Source: Siniperca chuatsi
Lineage: Eukaryota; Chordata; Actinopteri; Centrarchiformes; Sinipercidae
Direction of reading: 5' to 3'
DNA length: 64,000 nt
NCBI RefSeq assembly: GCF_020085105.1
Contig: NC_058062.1
Span: forward strand, 6,861,945 to 6,925,944
The notes under the pieces are model-generated. The model had not been told where the DNA came from. It searched no databases and saw only the letters and a list, made by a program, of their open reading frames with translations. Positions 49,645-62,078 of the stretch are shown here, one piece after another (the first letter of the stretch is position 1; every line of letters starts with the position of its first letter). The position numbers and the translations under genes are program-made.

Positions 49645-50208
49645 GACTCTACAGCTTTGCTAGCGGCTCTGTGAGGTTGTACTAAGTCACAGCGGTGCTT
49701 TGAGGTAAATGCTAACATCAGCATGCTAACATATAATGACATTGCTAAATGCTGATGTGGAGCAGGTATAATGTTTACCATGTTCACTATCTTAGTTTAG
49801 CATGCTAACATTTGCTAATTTGCACTAAACACAAAGTACTGCTGAGGCTGATGGAAATGTCATTAGTTTTGCAAGTATTTAGACACAAACTAAAACAGAA
49901 ATTTTGCCATGATGGTGGCACACGATGAAAAGTTCAAAAAAATTTCATGATATCTGAACCAAATTCCATGATAGTCCCTCCAACAGTTATTGAAATATTT
50001 CAATAAAAAATGGAAATTCTCGACCTCATGGTGGCGCTAGAGGAAAAGCCAGGAGATCACCAAAGTCATGCAAATGTATCTTCAAGGGACCTTGAATGGA
50101 AAAATTTCATGGTAATCAATCCAATAATTGTCAAGACATTTCAGTCTAGACCAAAGTGGTGGACTGACTGACAGACTGACATTGCCATCCCGAGTGCCTT
50201 GGCTAAAA
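49645..50208 (+). repeat. Dispersed repeat family 1, copy 2
   Basis: Same block order as 21038-21598, including GGTATAATGTTTACCATGTT, TATCTTAGTTTAGCATGCTA, CATGGTGGCGCTAGAGGAAA and CAGTCTAGACCAAAGTGGTG, ending in a GACTGACAGACTGACATTGC tail. Confidence 0.8.
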
Positions 50209-51422
50209 AATAAGCTTTCTTACTTTGGAAAATGCAAGCTACATTCTGCATGTTCTCTTGCCAAGGTGCATGCTAAAATGTAAGTATGTGGCACTAATCA
50301 AGAGTAATCCAACCACAATACATGCATGATTTTGGTGTCTTTATTAATCAACAGGTAAGCACAGTATTGATAGACCATTTTCCTAAAAACTTGATTTATT
50401 CTTGTAATAAGACTCTTGTTGTTTCCTGTCATCTATGAGGAGACTGGCTGTGAATGTTTCATAGCAGCAGAGCAAAGCCTGCAGCTGTCAACAGTAAATC
50501 CTGCAAGTAGAGAGACAGGATGGACAGGCAGACAGACAGGTGGCTGGGGAGGTCAGTCACTCCATGACCAGACAGGAGTCAGAGGTTATTACAGATATGA
50601 TGATTGGAAGTGACTGACAGGCGAGGAGGGAGATAGGCAGGGCGGCTGATAGCTTCACCGTCGCTCTGTGGAAAATAATACCAGGAGACGTTGGTCTGAC
50701 TGTGATTCAGCACTCAGTCAGTAATGATGACTGATGCTTCAAACTGGCTACTGACTCATCAGTCTTCTTCAGTGTCTCATGCCATTAGCGGGGCTCAGCT
50801 CACCCAGTGTGCTCTGCCCCTGATCAGCGCTGATTAGAGGTAGACTAACATGGACGCCACGCTCCTGTGAGTCAGTGATTGCCCTACATTTGTTTAAAAC
50901 ATTCTCCCTCTAATTAAAGTCAACTGTGACCCTGCATCCCCCCATGCACATGCACACACACGGCATGATATGCTCTATTAATGAAACATGAGCTTCACCA
51001 GTCCCACTGAGCCTTCTCCCTCTCTTTCTTGTTGCTCCGCTCTCTCCCCAAGAGTTTGCAGCCAGAGGCATCACTAGTGGTGAAGTGCAGGTCTATGAGC
51101 TGGAGCTGCTGCAGCACACACACCCAGACAGACACACACAGAGGAGCTGTTATAGTGAACAACTCACGTCATCCTTCTCTCCACACAGCTGACCTTTACT
51201 TTAGTCAACAGATAGATGGAATGAAACTGTGAGCGCCTGGTGATGAAGAACCTCAGTGCTTAAATCTCAGTCTTAAGACCATTTTCTTTCTCACATATAC
51301 CCACATATAATTAAAATGCCTATGTGTCATTTAATTAAAGCTATCAGGACTGTCAGTAACATCAGTTAAAATGTTAGTAGGCCATTTCACCTCCATACTT
51401 TCCACTTTCACAATTATTTAAG

Positions 51423-51722
51423 AGAAATGGGGAAACAGTTAGTCTGACTCCAAAGATAACAAAATCTACCTTATATAAAACCACATCATGTTGCATTTAT
51501 ATTTCGGTTTTTGTACAGATTAAACAAAAGAGATACAACATGTTGATTAGTGAGCTTTAGTTTAGATGTGCTGGTAAGATTTTGTTACCTTTAAACAGAG
51601 CCAGGCTAGCTGTTTCCCCCTCTTTCAAGTCTTTGTGCAAAGCTAAGCTAACTGTCTCCTGACTGTAGCTTCATATTTAGCAAACAGACATGAGAGTGGC
51701 ATCGATCTTCTCATCTAACATT
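51423..51722 (-). mobile_element. MITE-like element family 2, inverted copy with foldback
   Basis: The right part (about 51515-51720) is the reverse complement of family 2: TTAGTGAGCTTTAG, TGCTGGTAAGATTTTGTTAC, GCTAGCTGTTTCCCC, CATGAGAGTGGCATCGATCT. The left part (51428-51472, GGGGAAACAGTTAG through ATAACAAAATCTACC) has the opposite orientation, so the locus folds back on itself. Confidence 0.7.
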
Positions 51723-54026
51723 CCTTTGAATTGTTGAGCTTGACAGTTTATGACATTGGTGTTGTTTTGTTAGTTATTTATTTGGTTTGAAATATATAAC
51801 CATTTGTGTATAATATTCCCATCTGAGCTACCATATTTCTCAAAAAAGGAATTACTGACATCATACTGACATAACAATATAGAAATTCCATTTGCTCCAT
51901 AAGAACTTGGGAACTAAAATAGATTTATCAGCCCCAAAAGTACAATCTGAGATAAGTTCTTTGTATTCTTTCTAACAGTTACTATCTTCTATTTCGTGCT
52001 TTTGTATTTATGTTCTGTGCTTAACTTCCACTTCATTTGATCCCTGCTGAATTACTTTTGCTACTATGATGACTCATTTTCCACAAAGGGATCAATAACA
52101 TTTCCTTCATGCAAAACTGCATATTAAACAGATTTCACTCAGACTGCTGATTCATGTCATTGTAACCTTTTCCTCCTCTCATGCTGTTGAGCTCATGTAA
52201 ACTAATCATTCTGGATTACATAGCTGTTAATTGAACACTGACTCACCCGCTGCTCTGTGTGCATTTTCCTTTACAATGATTAAACAGCAGGTGAAAATCA
52301 ATCAGTGACTCTTGTGGCAGTTTCTCACACAGATTAAAGTGGCCAGAAATTTAGGCCGGTCATTTTACAATATTGTAAAATAAGGTAGCTGTCACATTTC
52401 CTGATTGCTCGCTTGCAGCACTTTAAATTACTGGTGGAACTTGACTGGAACACAAGGCACTTATAGGAAGCCAGGCTTTGATTGACTAAGCAGAAAAAAT
52501 GGTGAATATGACGAAATAAGGACAACGTTGGATTTTGTGACGTGGATGTCAACAAAATTAAGTATAATCAACCCTAAATAGCTAAATAGCTAAGAAAATC
52601 ACATCTAATCACATCAAAATTACTCTGATAGTCAAGATAAATCATGTCAGTGTCTCATTTTGAGAGACTTGCATTCATGACTGTATTATGTAAATCCTTG
52701 TCACAGTGAAGGAACAATATGGGGTTTCTTAACCTGCAAAATCAATCCATTGTCAGCCTGTGGACATGTGACTGACTGCAATTCAGTTTCACTTTAATCT
52801 GGTGCTGCAGAGCTATGCGGAGAACACTATGTAATCTGCATACCAAGACATAAAGCGATTTGTTATGCAAAAAAGATAAATAACCATTGTCACTGTCTTT
52901 GTCTGAGACAGAGAAATATGCTCACCTCATTGCGCCCTCTTCATGGATTCATGTTTGCACAATTTTTCATGAGGACAGGAAGGGAAACTGCAAGGATTAC
53001 AAATTGCAGGCGCAGACAAAGGAAGCACTAGAAAATTTGCAAATGAATGTTTTGCCATTAAAGTTATCCCAACAGAAGACAAAGAGAGACCATGAAGACA
53101 AACAGCACATAAGCAAAAGAGAGCTTTGATGTATGATGTGACATTATTTAATGATCGAGAAAAGATGATAAACAGCCTACGGCTGATGGTAGGTCACAGA
53201 GGGGCGTTTACAATAAGAGGATGAGAGGAAAAACAAGATCTCCTCTGTCATGCCAACAGACCAAATGTACCAGACAAAATAGTCAATTAAGTAGTGGTCC
53301 AGCTGAGGGAAAAGCTTGTCCTTTGAAAACACAGCTCCCGACACAACGTCAAAGGAGTCTTAAAACAAACACTATCAATCTACGCCTTTTTGGATGACTT
53401 TCAGCGTCCTGGTGACTGCTGTGCCTGCTCCAGTTTCCTAGGAACTGGGACCTCCTACTTGGATAGCCAATTTTGTGAACCAGATGAATTTGTGTAGTCA
53501 AATTTTGCCAGCAAAAATAAAGATACGCTGTACCACTATTTGTATTTGTCTGAAGTCTCTGCTTTTTGTTCAATAGCTAATTTATGTGTGTGTCATGGAT
53601 TTATAGCATCATTAACTTTGACTGAAGGCAGGCAAGCAACAAGACCGGGGGCAAAACTGTCCATTTCAGACTGATCAAACATTCATGAAGGAATATACAA
53701 TTATCTAAAGTAAAAGCTAAGTGAGATAAGAGGAAGTGACATGATTTCTTAAGCACACTCATGTGTTAAGTTTGCTTAAAGGTCAGTGTTGAGGACTGTG
53801 GAAAGTATAGGGTTAATTCGAAGGACTATAAGGTCATGTTGGTCTCTTGCCAGATAGGAGCAGATGTCCTTCTAGAATAATGCAACAGGTAGTGTCACCA
53901 GATTCATTTCACTGTTCAATTAAAGCTGGACCTCAGCTGTCTCATGTGTGTAAGTAAAGCTTCAGAGGTTAAAAACTGAAATTTCAACCCTAAAGTCCCA
54001 ATTTATTTTCTTAACCGTGGTCGCAG

Positions 54027-54475
54027 CATGGCTCTAGGGATGGTGATGTCAATCAGTCAGTTAGTCGGTCAGTCCACCACTTTAGTCCAGACTAAAATAT
54101 CTCAACAACTATTGGATGGATTGCCATGAAATTTTATACAGACATTCATGTCCCCCTCAGGATGAGGTGTAATATCCTCTGACTTTTATCAGGTCAAAAT
54201 TTCAATTTGTCCAATACTTTGCTTTATGACCAAATACCTTCGAAACTAATGCCATCCCCATCAGCCTCAGCTGGACTTTGTATTTTGTGCTAATAAGCAA
54301 ATGTTAGCATGTTAACATGCTAAAAGATGGTGAACATGGTAAACGTTATACGTGCTTATCGGCATGTTTGCATTGTCATAGTGAGCATGTTAGCATGCCG
54401 ATGTTAGCATTTAGCTCAAAACACTACAGTGCCTAAGCCTCACAGAGTTGCTAGCATGGCTGTAGACTCTTAGTC
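54027..54475 (-). repeat. Dispersed repeat family 1, copy 3 (inverted)
   Basis: Reverse-complement copy: CCACCACTTTAGTCCAGACT, GGATTGCCATGAAATTTTAT, AAATGTTAGCATGTTAACAT, GTTAGCATTTAGCTCAAAAC and a GCCTCACAGAGTTGCTAGCA end. Confidence 0.8.
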
Positions 54476-57424
54476 TTGTTAATTCTTCCTTGACGCAACA
54501 TAAACACATTTTTAAAAATCTATAATAATTTCTTCTTTTAATAATCCACTCACAAAGTAACATATAGTCTTATGCCAGATCTGACCATGTCATTTTAGAG
54601 TATTTTGTGCCCACTAGTTGGTGACACTTGGTTTATTTTTGGCACAACAGTTGTTTAAGCTTCCTTACGTGGCATAATTTGCCAAAGAGCTGCAGTGCCT
54701 CACACTCTGATGCAGGCAGAAGAGCTGAGCATGTTTACACCTGTGCAGAAGGCTCCCTATCTTATACTTATTTTGTTAATCCTGTCAGTTTAGCAGGCAT
54801 GCGGTTGTGTTACAGCTATGAAAAGCAGTCTTCAAACAGGGCCTTGGGAAAAGGGAGGGGAGAAGAGGTTTTGGGTCATCTATTCTGGAGGAAGCAGGCT
54901 AAATCAGGGCATGACAGCTGTATAGTTAACCTACTTTCATTTATCTCCTTGTTTCAGGATTTTCTGAAGCAACATTTTTCTCCTTCTGTGACTGCCTGGT
55001 TTTTTCCCTCTATGTTCTGTGAATGAGACGGGAAAAGACAAATGTGGGTTACCACTCAAATTAGAAAATTGTCTCCTGTGTGGAATAAAGGCTAAGACTT
55101 AATTGGTAAAAGGATGATAAAACTGGACGACCAACGCTGCAAATGATCCCAGATATAACTAGAGTTGTATTGGTATCTAAAAGCTTCAGAGATGTAGTAT
55201 TTACTATAGCGCTACTATAATAAATCATGTTATTCCAGCGATTAGTCAAACATGTTCTCTTAGTTGTTTGTCAAATGAATGTAATGCAATGGTTTTTAAT
55301 ATATAGTTGTTGGACCATTTCAAGGCACTGACCATCTACATTGTTTCCTGGCAGATCGGTAAAAGTATTCCAGAGATAGAGCTCCTGTGTTACTATTTGT
55401 TGTGTTAGTGGTAAAAACAAAAAGTGCTGTTATTTATTGTAGTTGAGACATTAGTTGAATCATTTTGTTGCCTGTCAAGCCACTCAGTGAGTACTTGTTC
55501 CTGCAGGTCGAGGCAATTTCATCAAGAAGCTATCGTCATTCAGATAAAAATGATTCACAACAGAATCAAGGTGATTCAAATGTTTTACTGGTGCATTTTT
55601 GCCCTTGAGTGGGAAAAATAACCAGGGAAATGTATAAGACCCGCAATTAAAGCTGCAAAGGTAAGATTTATGTAGGCTTGATGTATTTTTTCAGCCTGAG
55701 TCACAATGTGGGTGAAGCAGTTTATTTTAGAAACGAACAATCCATTCCTATAGATAAACTGTCATCATCAGCAAGCCCACTGCAGCTTTGGCATCACAGA
55801 TGTCAACTGTTGATTTGCAGGACATGTTTAGATTTAGATTAGTTTTGCATGGCAGGTTGAGATTTGGATTAGCATCACTTTGGCTCTGTCAAACTTTAGT
55901 TCCAGTCATTAGGACAGTCTATAACACAGGAGCCAACTAAACATCTCACATCTCTCTTAACTTTTTCCACATACATGAGAGTGTTATAAGTTGGTATTAA
56001 GGTACAGTGCAGTATAATAAAAAAATAAAAAACTACAGTGATTACAAACGTGTTTCTGTACCTCCAGGAAATAAAAACTTTTTTCCCTGTGACTATCAAC
56101 TGATTGAAGACTTCCTGTTTCCATAGGGCCTGAAAAACTACCCTCCATGCCTTTTACAGGGCACGTATTAACACAACGATTGAAAATCCATCCTTTACCT
56201 ATTAACTGTTTCCTTAGAGCTAATCGGGCAACCATGAATGTGGAATGAGTGTCACAGTCTACCTTGCTGTGATGGTATTGTGATTTTTCCTTTGTGCTGC
56301 TCTGTGATGCACATGTTGCAAAAATCAAGCTCAGCATGTTACACCAAAGGTCATGCTCACTATGTGGATAATTGGCACAGCCTTTCCAGAGAGCCAGAAG
56401 GTGATGGTGAGGTTGTGGTTAAACATATGTGAGTCAGTTTGATAGTGTTGCTGCTATGAGCCCAGGCAGCGTCATCACTCTTATGGGACTTCGTGGCACC
56501 AGTGGAAAACAATTATCAACTCTGCAGTCAACATGGAACATCTAATCCATGTACTTTCCACACCTGCTGAACACCTGCAAACACACAACTCATTTGTTCT
56601 AAAAACCCCGCTGACAAGACAAGGAATAGAACAAAGAATTAAGAAAACCTTGTTTCCTGTGTTGCATAGAAACAAGACTATCCTTTCAAGTGCTGACTTT
56701 GAAAGCTTTGCCACACATACAAAGCAACATCGCGATCTTAAGAGGCACTAAATGTCTGATTGATGCTTTTATCTGCGCTTTATGAATGACATTTTTACAA
56801 AGGAATGAGAAATACATTAACTACAGGCAAGATAATTATGGATGTAACAGACACTGTCAGCTGCTGAGGCATGCGTTTCTGTTGTGTGAAGCCATGCGCA
56901 GCCCCTCCAGTTTGACAGAGCTTGCAGGTCAGCTGTTGTAGGATAGGCTAATGTATGGGACCTAAAGAGGCAGAGCAGCAGCTAGTGAAAGAAGTTAGCC
57001 TGAGGCTGCAAAGCCAAGAGAATGACCTTCGGCAGAGCAAAGAAAAACACAGCAGTGAAGACATTGTCCGAACTCAAACTGACAAGCTGTTACAGAGCTT
57101 AGCTGAAGCTTTGAAATGGATGGCCTTGCTCCACTGGACCAGGGGAAAACATTTATTGTTCAACGCAAAAAGGAGCCGTTTAACAGAAGTCTTGAAACAA
57201 AAAGGAATCTTTTACATTCTGAAACCCTTTGATTTTAAAATGTATATTTGATTTTCTACAGGGTAATTTCTGACGGTGAACACCAGAACATGATAAAAAT
57301 CAGCTACCAGTAATACAAAGGCTTACATTAATACTTTTTTTTCATCCCTAATCTAAATGGCAGCAAAATGTGGCACATCTAGCCTTACTCTACAAGTTTT
57401 TTTAATGTTCGGTCCTGGCAGCAA

Positions 57425-57675
57425 ACTAAAGCTGCAACAATTAATCGATTAATCAATTAAGTCAATTGACAGAAATTGAATTATTAACTACTGTACTTGG
57501 ATAGTTGATTAATTATTTAAGACATTTTTAAGCAAAAACTCTGGTTCCAGCTTCTCTAAATTGATGACTGTTTTTCTCTGTTCTATACCATTGTAAAGAG
57601 ATTATCTGAGTTTTAGTTGTTGTTGTTCAGACAAAAACATTTGAAGGTGTCACCCTGGACTTTACTTTCTGGCAT
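57425..57675. repeat. Probable dispersed repeat with ATTAATCGATTAATC head
   Basis: Starts AAGCTGCAACAATTAATCGA and continues with TTCTGGTTCCAGCTTCT-like sequence and TTGTAAAGAGATTATCTGAG. I recognise this as a type very common in teleost genomes (GCTGCAACTAATGATT heads); single copy here, ends approximate. Confidence 0.5.
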
Positions 57676-58881
57676 TTTGTGTGTAACCAGGTCATATATA
57701 CGGCAACCTCTTGTTTCTATAATTACATAAAATCTGTCTGAATATAGTTATTACTTGTCTAGGAAGGCCTCCAGGCTTAGGTACAGCGTTCAAAGCTATA
57801 GACTATACAGAAGCAATTTCTTCTTCTACGATGCCCATTATGAATTCTGTTGACCCCGTCACCTCTCGTGGACGTCAGTAAACCGGAAAGAGTTCGGTGT
57901 CGTTTTTAACCATTTACTATCGCAATCCATCCTTGTGTTCCCGATTGTGTACATTTTGTTCCCTGCAATATCAGGTCTGTCTTCATCCGCCAAAAGACTA
58001 AAAAAGGAGGTCTGTCTTCACCTGTAGAAATTTAGACTTTAGCAGTTAAAAACTGTTATGCTTAACGCTGCTAGCTTAGAGTTCTGGTAAACTAAGCTAG
58101 CTTTAACTCCTGTTTTGCCTTTTTGTTTCACTTTTGTATTAACTGCTGCGGCCAGTTTTATTTACATCGAGATTCTGCTTCATTATCTGTCACAGGTATG
58201 TTTTACTGTAGCCTTTTTCGAGTTTGTAATATTTCATAACAAGCCCCTTTTGTAAATTTCTCCTGTGGGAGAACAGAATAAACTGATCCCGGTGTTATGG
58301 CATCTTCATTGCCAGCCAACAAAACGCAGAAACCAATCATTAGACTAAACTATTAAATGGAGAAAATATAGTTGATAATGAAAATCTATAACGCCTATTG
58401 GACTGTGGTGGTCAAATTTACTCAAATTACACATTAGCGCCACCATTCCCTTTAGTGGAAGTGTTAGAGACCAACATTTGAACTACAACAGCTTAACTTC
58501 AAGTTGAACAGATTTGACAGCTGATACTAGTCTGTTCAAAGTCTCATCCACCCCCAGCGTGACATGCTTTCTGTGACTCAGCTCTTACTCATGTGCAGTC
58601 TTTTGTTCATATTAAATGAGCGCCAACATACTTGGCAAATGTCAAACCAATATGTGAAGCCAAAAGCAAGCAAAAGATTGATGCTAGAGGAGAGCAGCTG
58701 TTTTGAGTGTGCCAACAATGACATTCTCTGTCCATCGCAATTAAATGACTGAACAATCAATTAGTTTGAGATGCTTCTCTAGCAGCTGCTACTGATAGGC
58801 AGACCTCCAGCAGCATTAATGTAAACGCTCAAGTGGAAGGTTAAACAGCATTAAAATGCCACTGATCAAAATGTAAATCAT

Positions 58882-58887
58882 TTTATT
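58882..58887 (-). terminator. Alternative poly(A) signal of the TFIIIA/P43-like gene
   Basis: TTTATT on the + strand, read as AATAAA on the minus strand, about 305 bases downstream of the stop codon. An earlier signal directly overlaps the stop. Confidence 0.4.
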
Positions 58888-59186
58888 GGGTCAACAAGTA
58901 TTGTGTTACAAAATAAGCATTTCTTTTAAGACCTGTTGTCTTCAAGAACTAGAATTCTATGAAATTTTCAAAAGCTTGACATCATAATCAGTGTGTCAAA
59001 GTGACATTCAAATAATTACTTTGAGATTCAAATATTTTAATATATTTGAGCTACATTAAACAACCTAAACCAACAAGACCCAATTTATAATTTCTCAAAA
59101 TAAAGAAAAACAGACCAACTTAAATGCCTACACAGATTTCAGGAAGTTCAAACTTAGTCAAAATCCACAGCTAGTCTGGATGGATT

Positions 59187-59192
59187 TTTATT
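59187..59192 (-). terminator. Poly(A) signal overlapping the stop codon
   Basis: On the minus strand the end reads CAA GCT TAA ATAAAAATCC, so AATAAA begins with the last A of the TAA stop. If used, the 3' UTR would be only some 15-30 bases. Confidence 0.4.
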
Positions 59193-61869
59193 TAAGCTTG
59201 TAGCGGTGCAATCTCAGGCTTCTCCTCCAAAGGACGAGGCTGTTTGATACCAAACAGATTGCGCAGGTTGACTTCTGGGTCAACATAATGAGGGATCTTG
59301 CGTTCATTGAAGAGGCCTGAGAGGTTGGTTTCCACTTTTGCACGTCGGGAGATCCGCATGCGCAGGGCAAATAAGCGACGCAGGTTTTCCTCCACATGGG
59401 GCAGATGGTGTCCATCCAAACGCTTCTGCCAGGACTTCTTAGGTCGCTGACGTTTCTGTTGGCATAAGACAATTTAGGATTGGTTCAGAATAATATTTAA
59501 GTTTTTGCTGTTTGATGTCTATACTGGCTGTTTAGCCACCTATTTAAAAAAAACTTAAAGTAGAAATTTGATATTCTTGAACATGAAATCATGTAAACAA
59601 CCCACCCCCCCAACGTTCAAGCTGACTTCCCTTCAGTTGGGCAGAAGCAGAGGAGTGTGCTTTCAGCAGGTTTAAAGAGGAATCAATAGTCCCCCTGGCC
59701 AGATAGCTTTAGCTCAAAGCTGTGTGGTGCCATACTGACGTCAGGCTTACCTTCAGAGTGGTGGCGCTTGGGTCATGGCGAAGCAGGTGTCTGGTCAGAC
59801 TCTCCTGTGGAATAGAACCAAGCCATAATGTTATACACAAGTTGAAAAGTTTGTACAACACAAAGTAAAATGTGCAGAAATAATGTCACTCATCTATGGC
59901 AACACTAGGATTAGAATTACTTTAAGATCAGATTTGGCATGTTCTTTACAACCATTATCAGAAATTGCATCCATTTGCTCCCAATTGGAATATTATACTG
60001 TTTATTAAAATGTAGTTCTGCATGATGCAAATCACAATGGGATTAAGGTCTCTTAAGTCTTTGAATGCAAAGAAAATTCTGATATGCTATCTCCTCACAT
60101 GGCTCAGTAATACAAGACATGTAACTTACCCGCATAGCAAACATGCGTGGGCAGTCAGGGAAGGAGCATCGGTATTTGAGGAGCTCGAGGTGCACCTTGC
60201 GGATGTGGTGTTGCAAGTTAAAGGTTGTAGAAAAGTAGGCCTGGCAGTCGTCCCTGGGACAAACCAGCACAGGCTTATGGGAAGCGTGGATCCGTTTGTG
60301 CCTCCGCAGAGCGTCCGCTTTCTTAAACACCTTCTTACATGCTTGGCATGTAAATGTTGCTACAACATATTAAAAATGAGAGAAACAAAAACAAATTTAT
60401 AAGACAATTTAGGATAGATTTCAGCAATTTTGCACTATGAACACAACATATTTACCTGGATGTCTGACCATGTGCTTCTGAAGCTTCCCCCAGGTGTGTT
60501 CAAGGACCTGGCAGTTAGCATGAGGGCAGTGGTAACCTGCAGGGACCAACAACAAGGCCAGTGAGTATCAGGAAGTCAAAAGATCACCAGTTGGCTCCCT
60601 TTGAGGAACCAGATAACATGCATGTCATTTGCCTTGGACGTAAAAGGTTACATGCAAATGCAGCCATAACCCCCTTTTAATTAAGGAATTTTACAGGGAT
60701 GGAAGATAAAAGGACCCCTACTAAGATTGAAATAGACCAACCTGTGTGCTTCTTCTCGTGGGCTTTGCGGGCGATATGGGAGTCGAACGTGGCAGCGCAT
60801 CCTTCCTTCGAACACCTAAGTACCCCACCAGGGACAGACAGAGGTAAAAATAAATTTAACTAAGTCACTTGGGCCACAACCACTCAGCCTGTAACCACTC
60901 ATTTATCGCCTGCTAGAGCCTGTATTCCAGGCATCAAAGATCTGATGAATTAAAATAGTGCATAATTGAACAGTTATTCATCTGGATCTGATCTCAGGCA
61001 TTTCTTTAACTCACAGAACCAAACTAGCGTCTACTTTTACGCCACAAGATTTTACACTACAGCAAAAACTGATGTTATCTGTGAGACTTGTACTACAAAC
61101 ATACTTGAATTTAGCAGGTACTCCATGCTCCTTTAAGTGTAGTTTAAACATTCTGCGTTTTTTGAAGGTCAAGGAGCAGTTTGGCTGGCTACACTGCGGG
61201 GAAAACATTCACGTGGTTAAAATGACAAAGACTTGATCAGTTATTCAACATCACGAGCAGTGACTTTCAGGGGATGCTGTTGGTTACAATGTGGCATTTT
61301 GGCGCCATCTCGTGGATACATGTGTGTATTAAGACAAACCTTGAAATACTTGTTTTTGTCTTCGTGGGCGTAGCGCATATGTCTCTTCATTTTGCCTGCG
61401 TCGAGGAAACTCTGCGTGCAGTTCTCGAATTTACATCTGCAGACAGCAAAGTTGAAATGAGGTCGGGGCTGAGAGGAGCAACGGTACAAAAAAATATGAC
61501 TTGAATTACTTGAATTGCTTCACTCCTCCGTGCTGAAGCATGTGGCGAGCCAGGTGGGATTTTCTTGAGAAACGACGACCACAGCCAGCAATTGTGCACT
61601 GACACGGGCGCTGTGGACATTTGGTAATACTTTTATAAATACAAAGTATTTTATATGCTTTTAGTTTAACATACGCATTTTTAACGTGTGCAGTAGTTTT
61701 GCAGAGACTTACTGCATGCAGGTTTAAATAATTCCCTTACCTCTCCGGTGTGCACCGTCTCATGCTCTTTTAGTCGCCACTGTCTGGTGAAAGTCGCTCC
61801 ACAGCCAACGTGGGCGCAGCTGAACTGCTGCGGACCGCCGACAGATTTCTCACTGAGCACTCCATTCAT
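59192..61869 (-). CDS. TFIIIA-family nine-zinc-finger 5S rRNA-binding protein, P43 (thesaurin-b / 42Sp43)-like
   Basis: Nine exons on the minus strand: 61869-61741, 61610-61510, 61436-61340, 61193-61105, 60815-60742, 60536-60456, 60359-60130, 59804-59751, 59455-59192; GT-AG and in phase; 372 aa (human GTF3A 365). Nine C2H2 fingers have zinc ligands C18/C23/H36/H40, C48/C53/H66/H70, C78/C83/H96/H101, C110/C115/H128/H132, C140/C145/H158/H162, C167/C172/H185/H189, C195/C198/H211/H215, C224/C229/H242/H247, C255/C260/H273/H277. The C-X2-C in finger 7 and the Thr-Trp at 178-179 in finger 6 are TFIIIA hallmarks; finger 6 TW is known to contact 5S rRNA. The 95-residue tail is basic (RQRPKKSWQKR, RMRISRRAK) and lacks the SLASxLxGYIPPK activation motif of TFIIIA. 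This points to P43, the 5S rRNA-binding partner in the oocyte 42S storage particle, or to a diverged gtf3a duplicate. Family assignment is sure; P43 versus TFIIIA is less so. Confidence 0.88.
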
Positions 61870-61939
61870 TGTCCTAGATATCTGAACACTTCTCCAACGA
61901 AAATATGTAATGGAAAGGCCACCGCTTTTGTCAGCCTTT

Positions 61940-62078
61940 CTTATAGCCTCTTGAAAGAACTTAATTAGTTAATTGGCAGGCGGTGAGTCAGGCTAAGCCC
62001 GCAGTGTTCACTGATTCAACACTCCTCAAGCGGTAAAGCTGAAACAAATGAACCTAATTACCCTGCTAAGCTCAGCTG
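61940..62078 (-). promoter_or_regulatory. Promoter of the TFIIIA/P43-like gene
   Basis: On the minus strand, TATAAG (61945-61940) lies 71-76 bases before the ATG, placing initiation near 61913 and giving a 5' UTR of about 45 bases. A CCAAT box (61976-61972) is just upstream. TAATTA (61962-61967) and TAATTG (61970-61975) are homeodomain sites of the type bound by the oocyte factor NOBOX. E-boxes CAAATG (62045-62050) and CAGCTG (62073-62078) are of the CANNTG type used by FIGLA. Factor use is inference. Confidence 0.45.

Larger units (their letters stand above)
43781..58881. other. Gene-free intergenic region between stac2 and the TFIIIA/P43-like gene
   Basis: About 15 kb with no recognisable protein exon or RNA gene on either strand. 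It contains dispersed repeats and MITE-like copies at 46.85, 49.0, 49.65, 51.4, 54.0 and 57.4 kb, and several CA/AG microsatellites. The longest open frames (54628-55026 and 56955-57251) show no domain or splice context. Distal enhancers could be present but cannot be seen without comparison. Confidence 0.6.

Noticed and set aside
54628..55026. 132-codon open frame in the intergenic desert
   Set aside because: No recognisable domain; Cys/Ser/Phe-rich composition typical of chance translation; no splice partners.
56955..57251. 98-codon open frame with a charged, coiled-coil-like N-terminal half
   Set aside because: I recognise no family, and the C-terminal part is AT-derived. It remains unassigned rather than called a gene.
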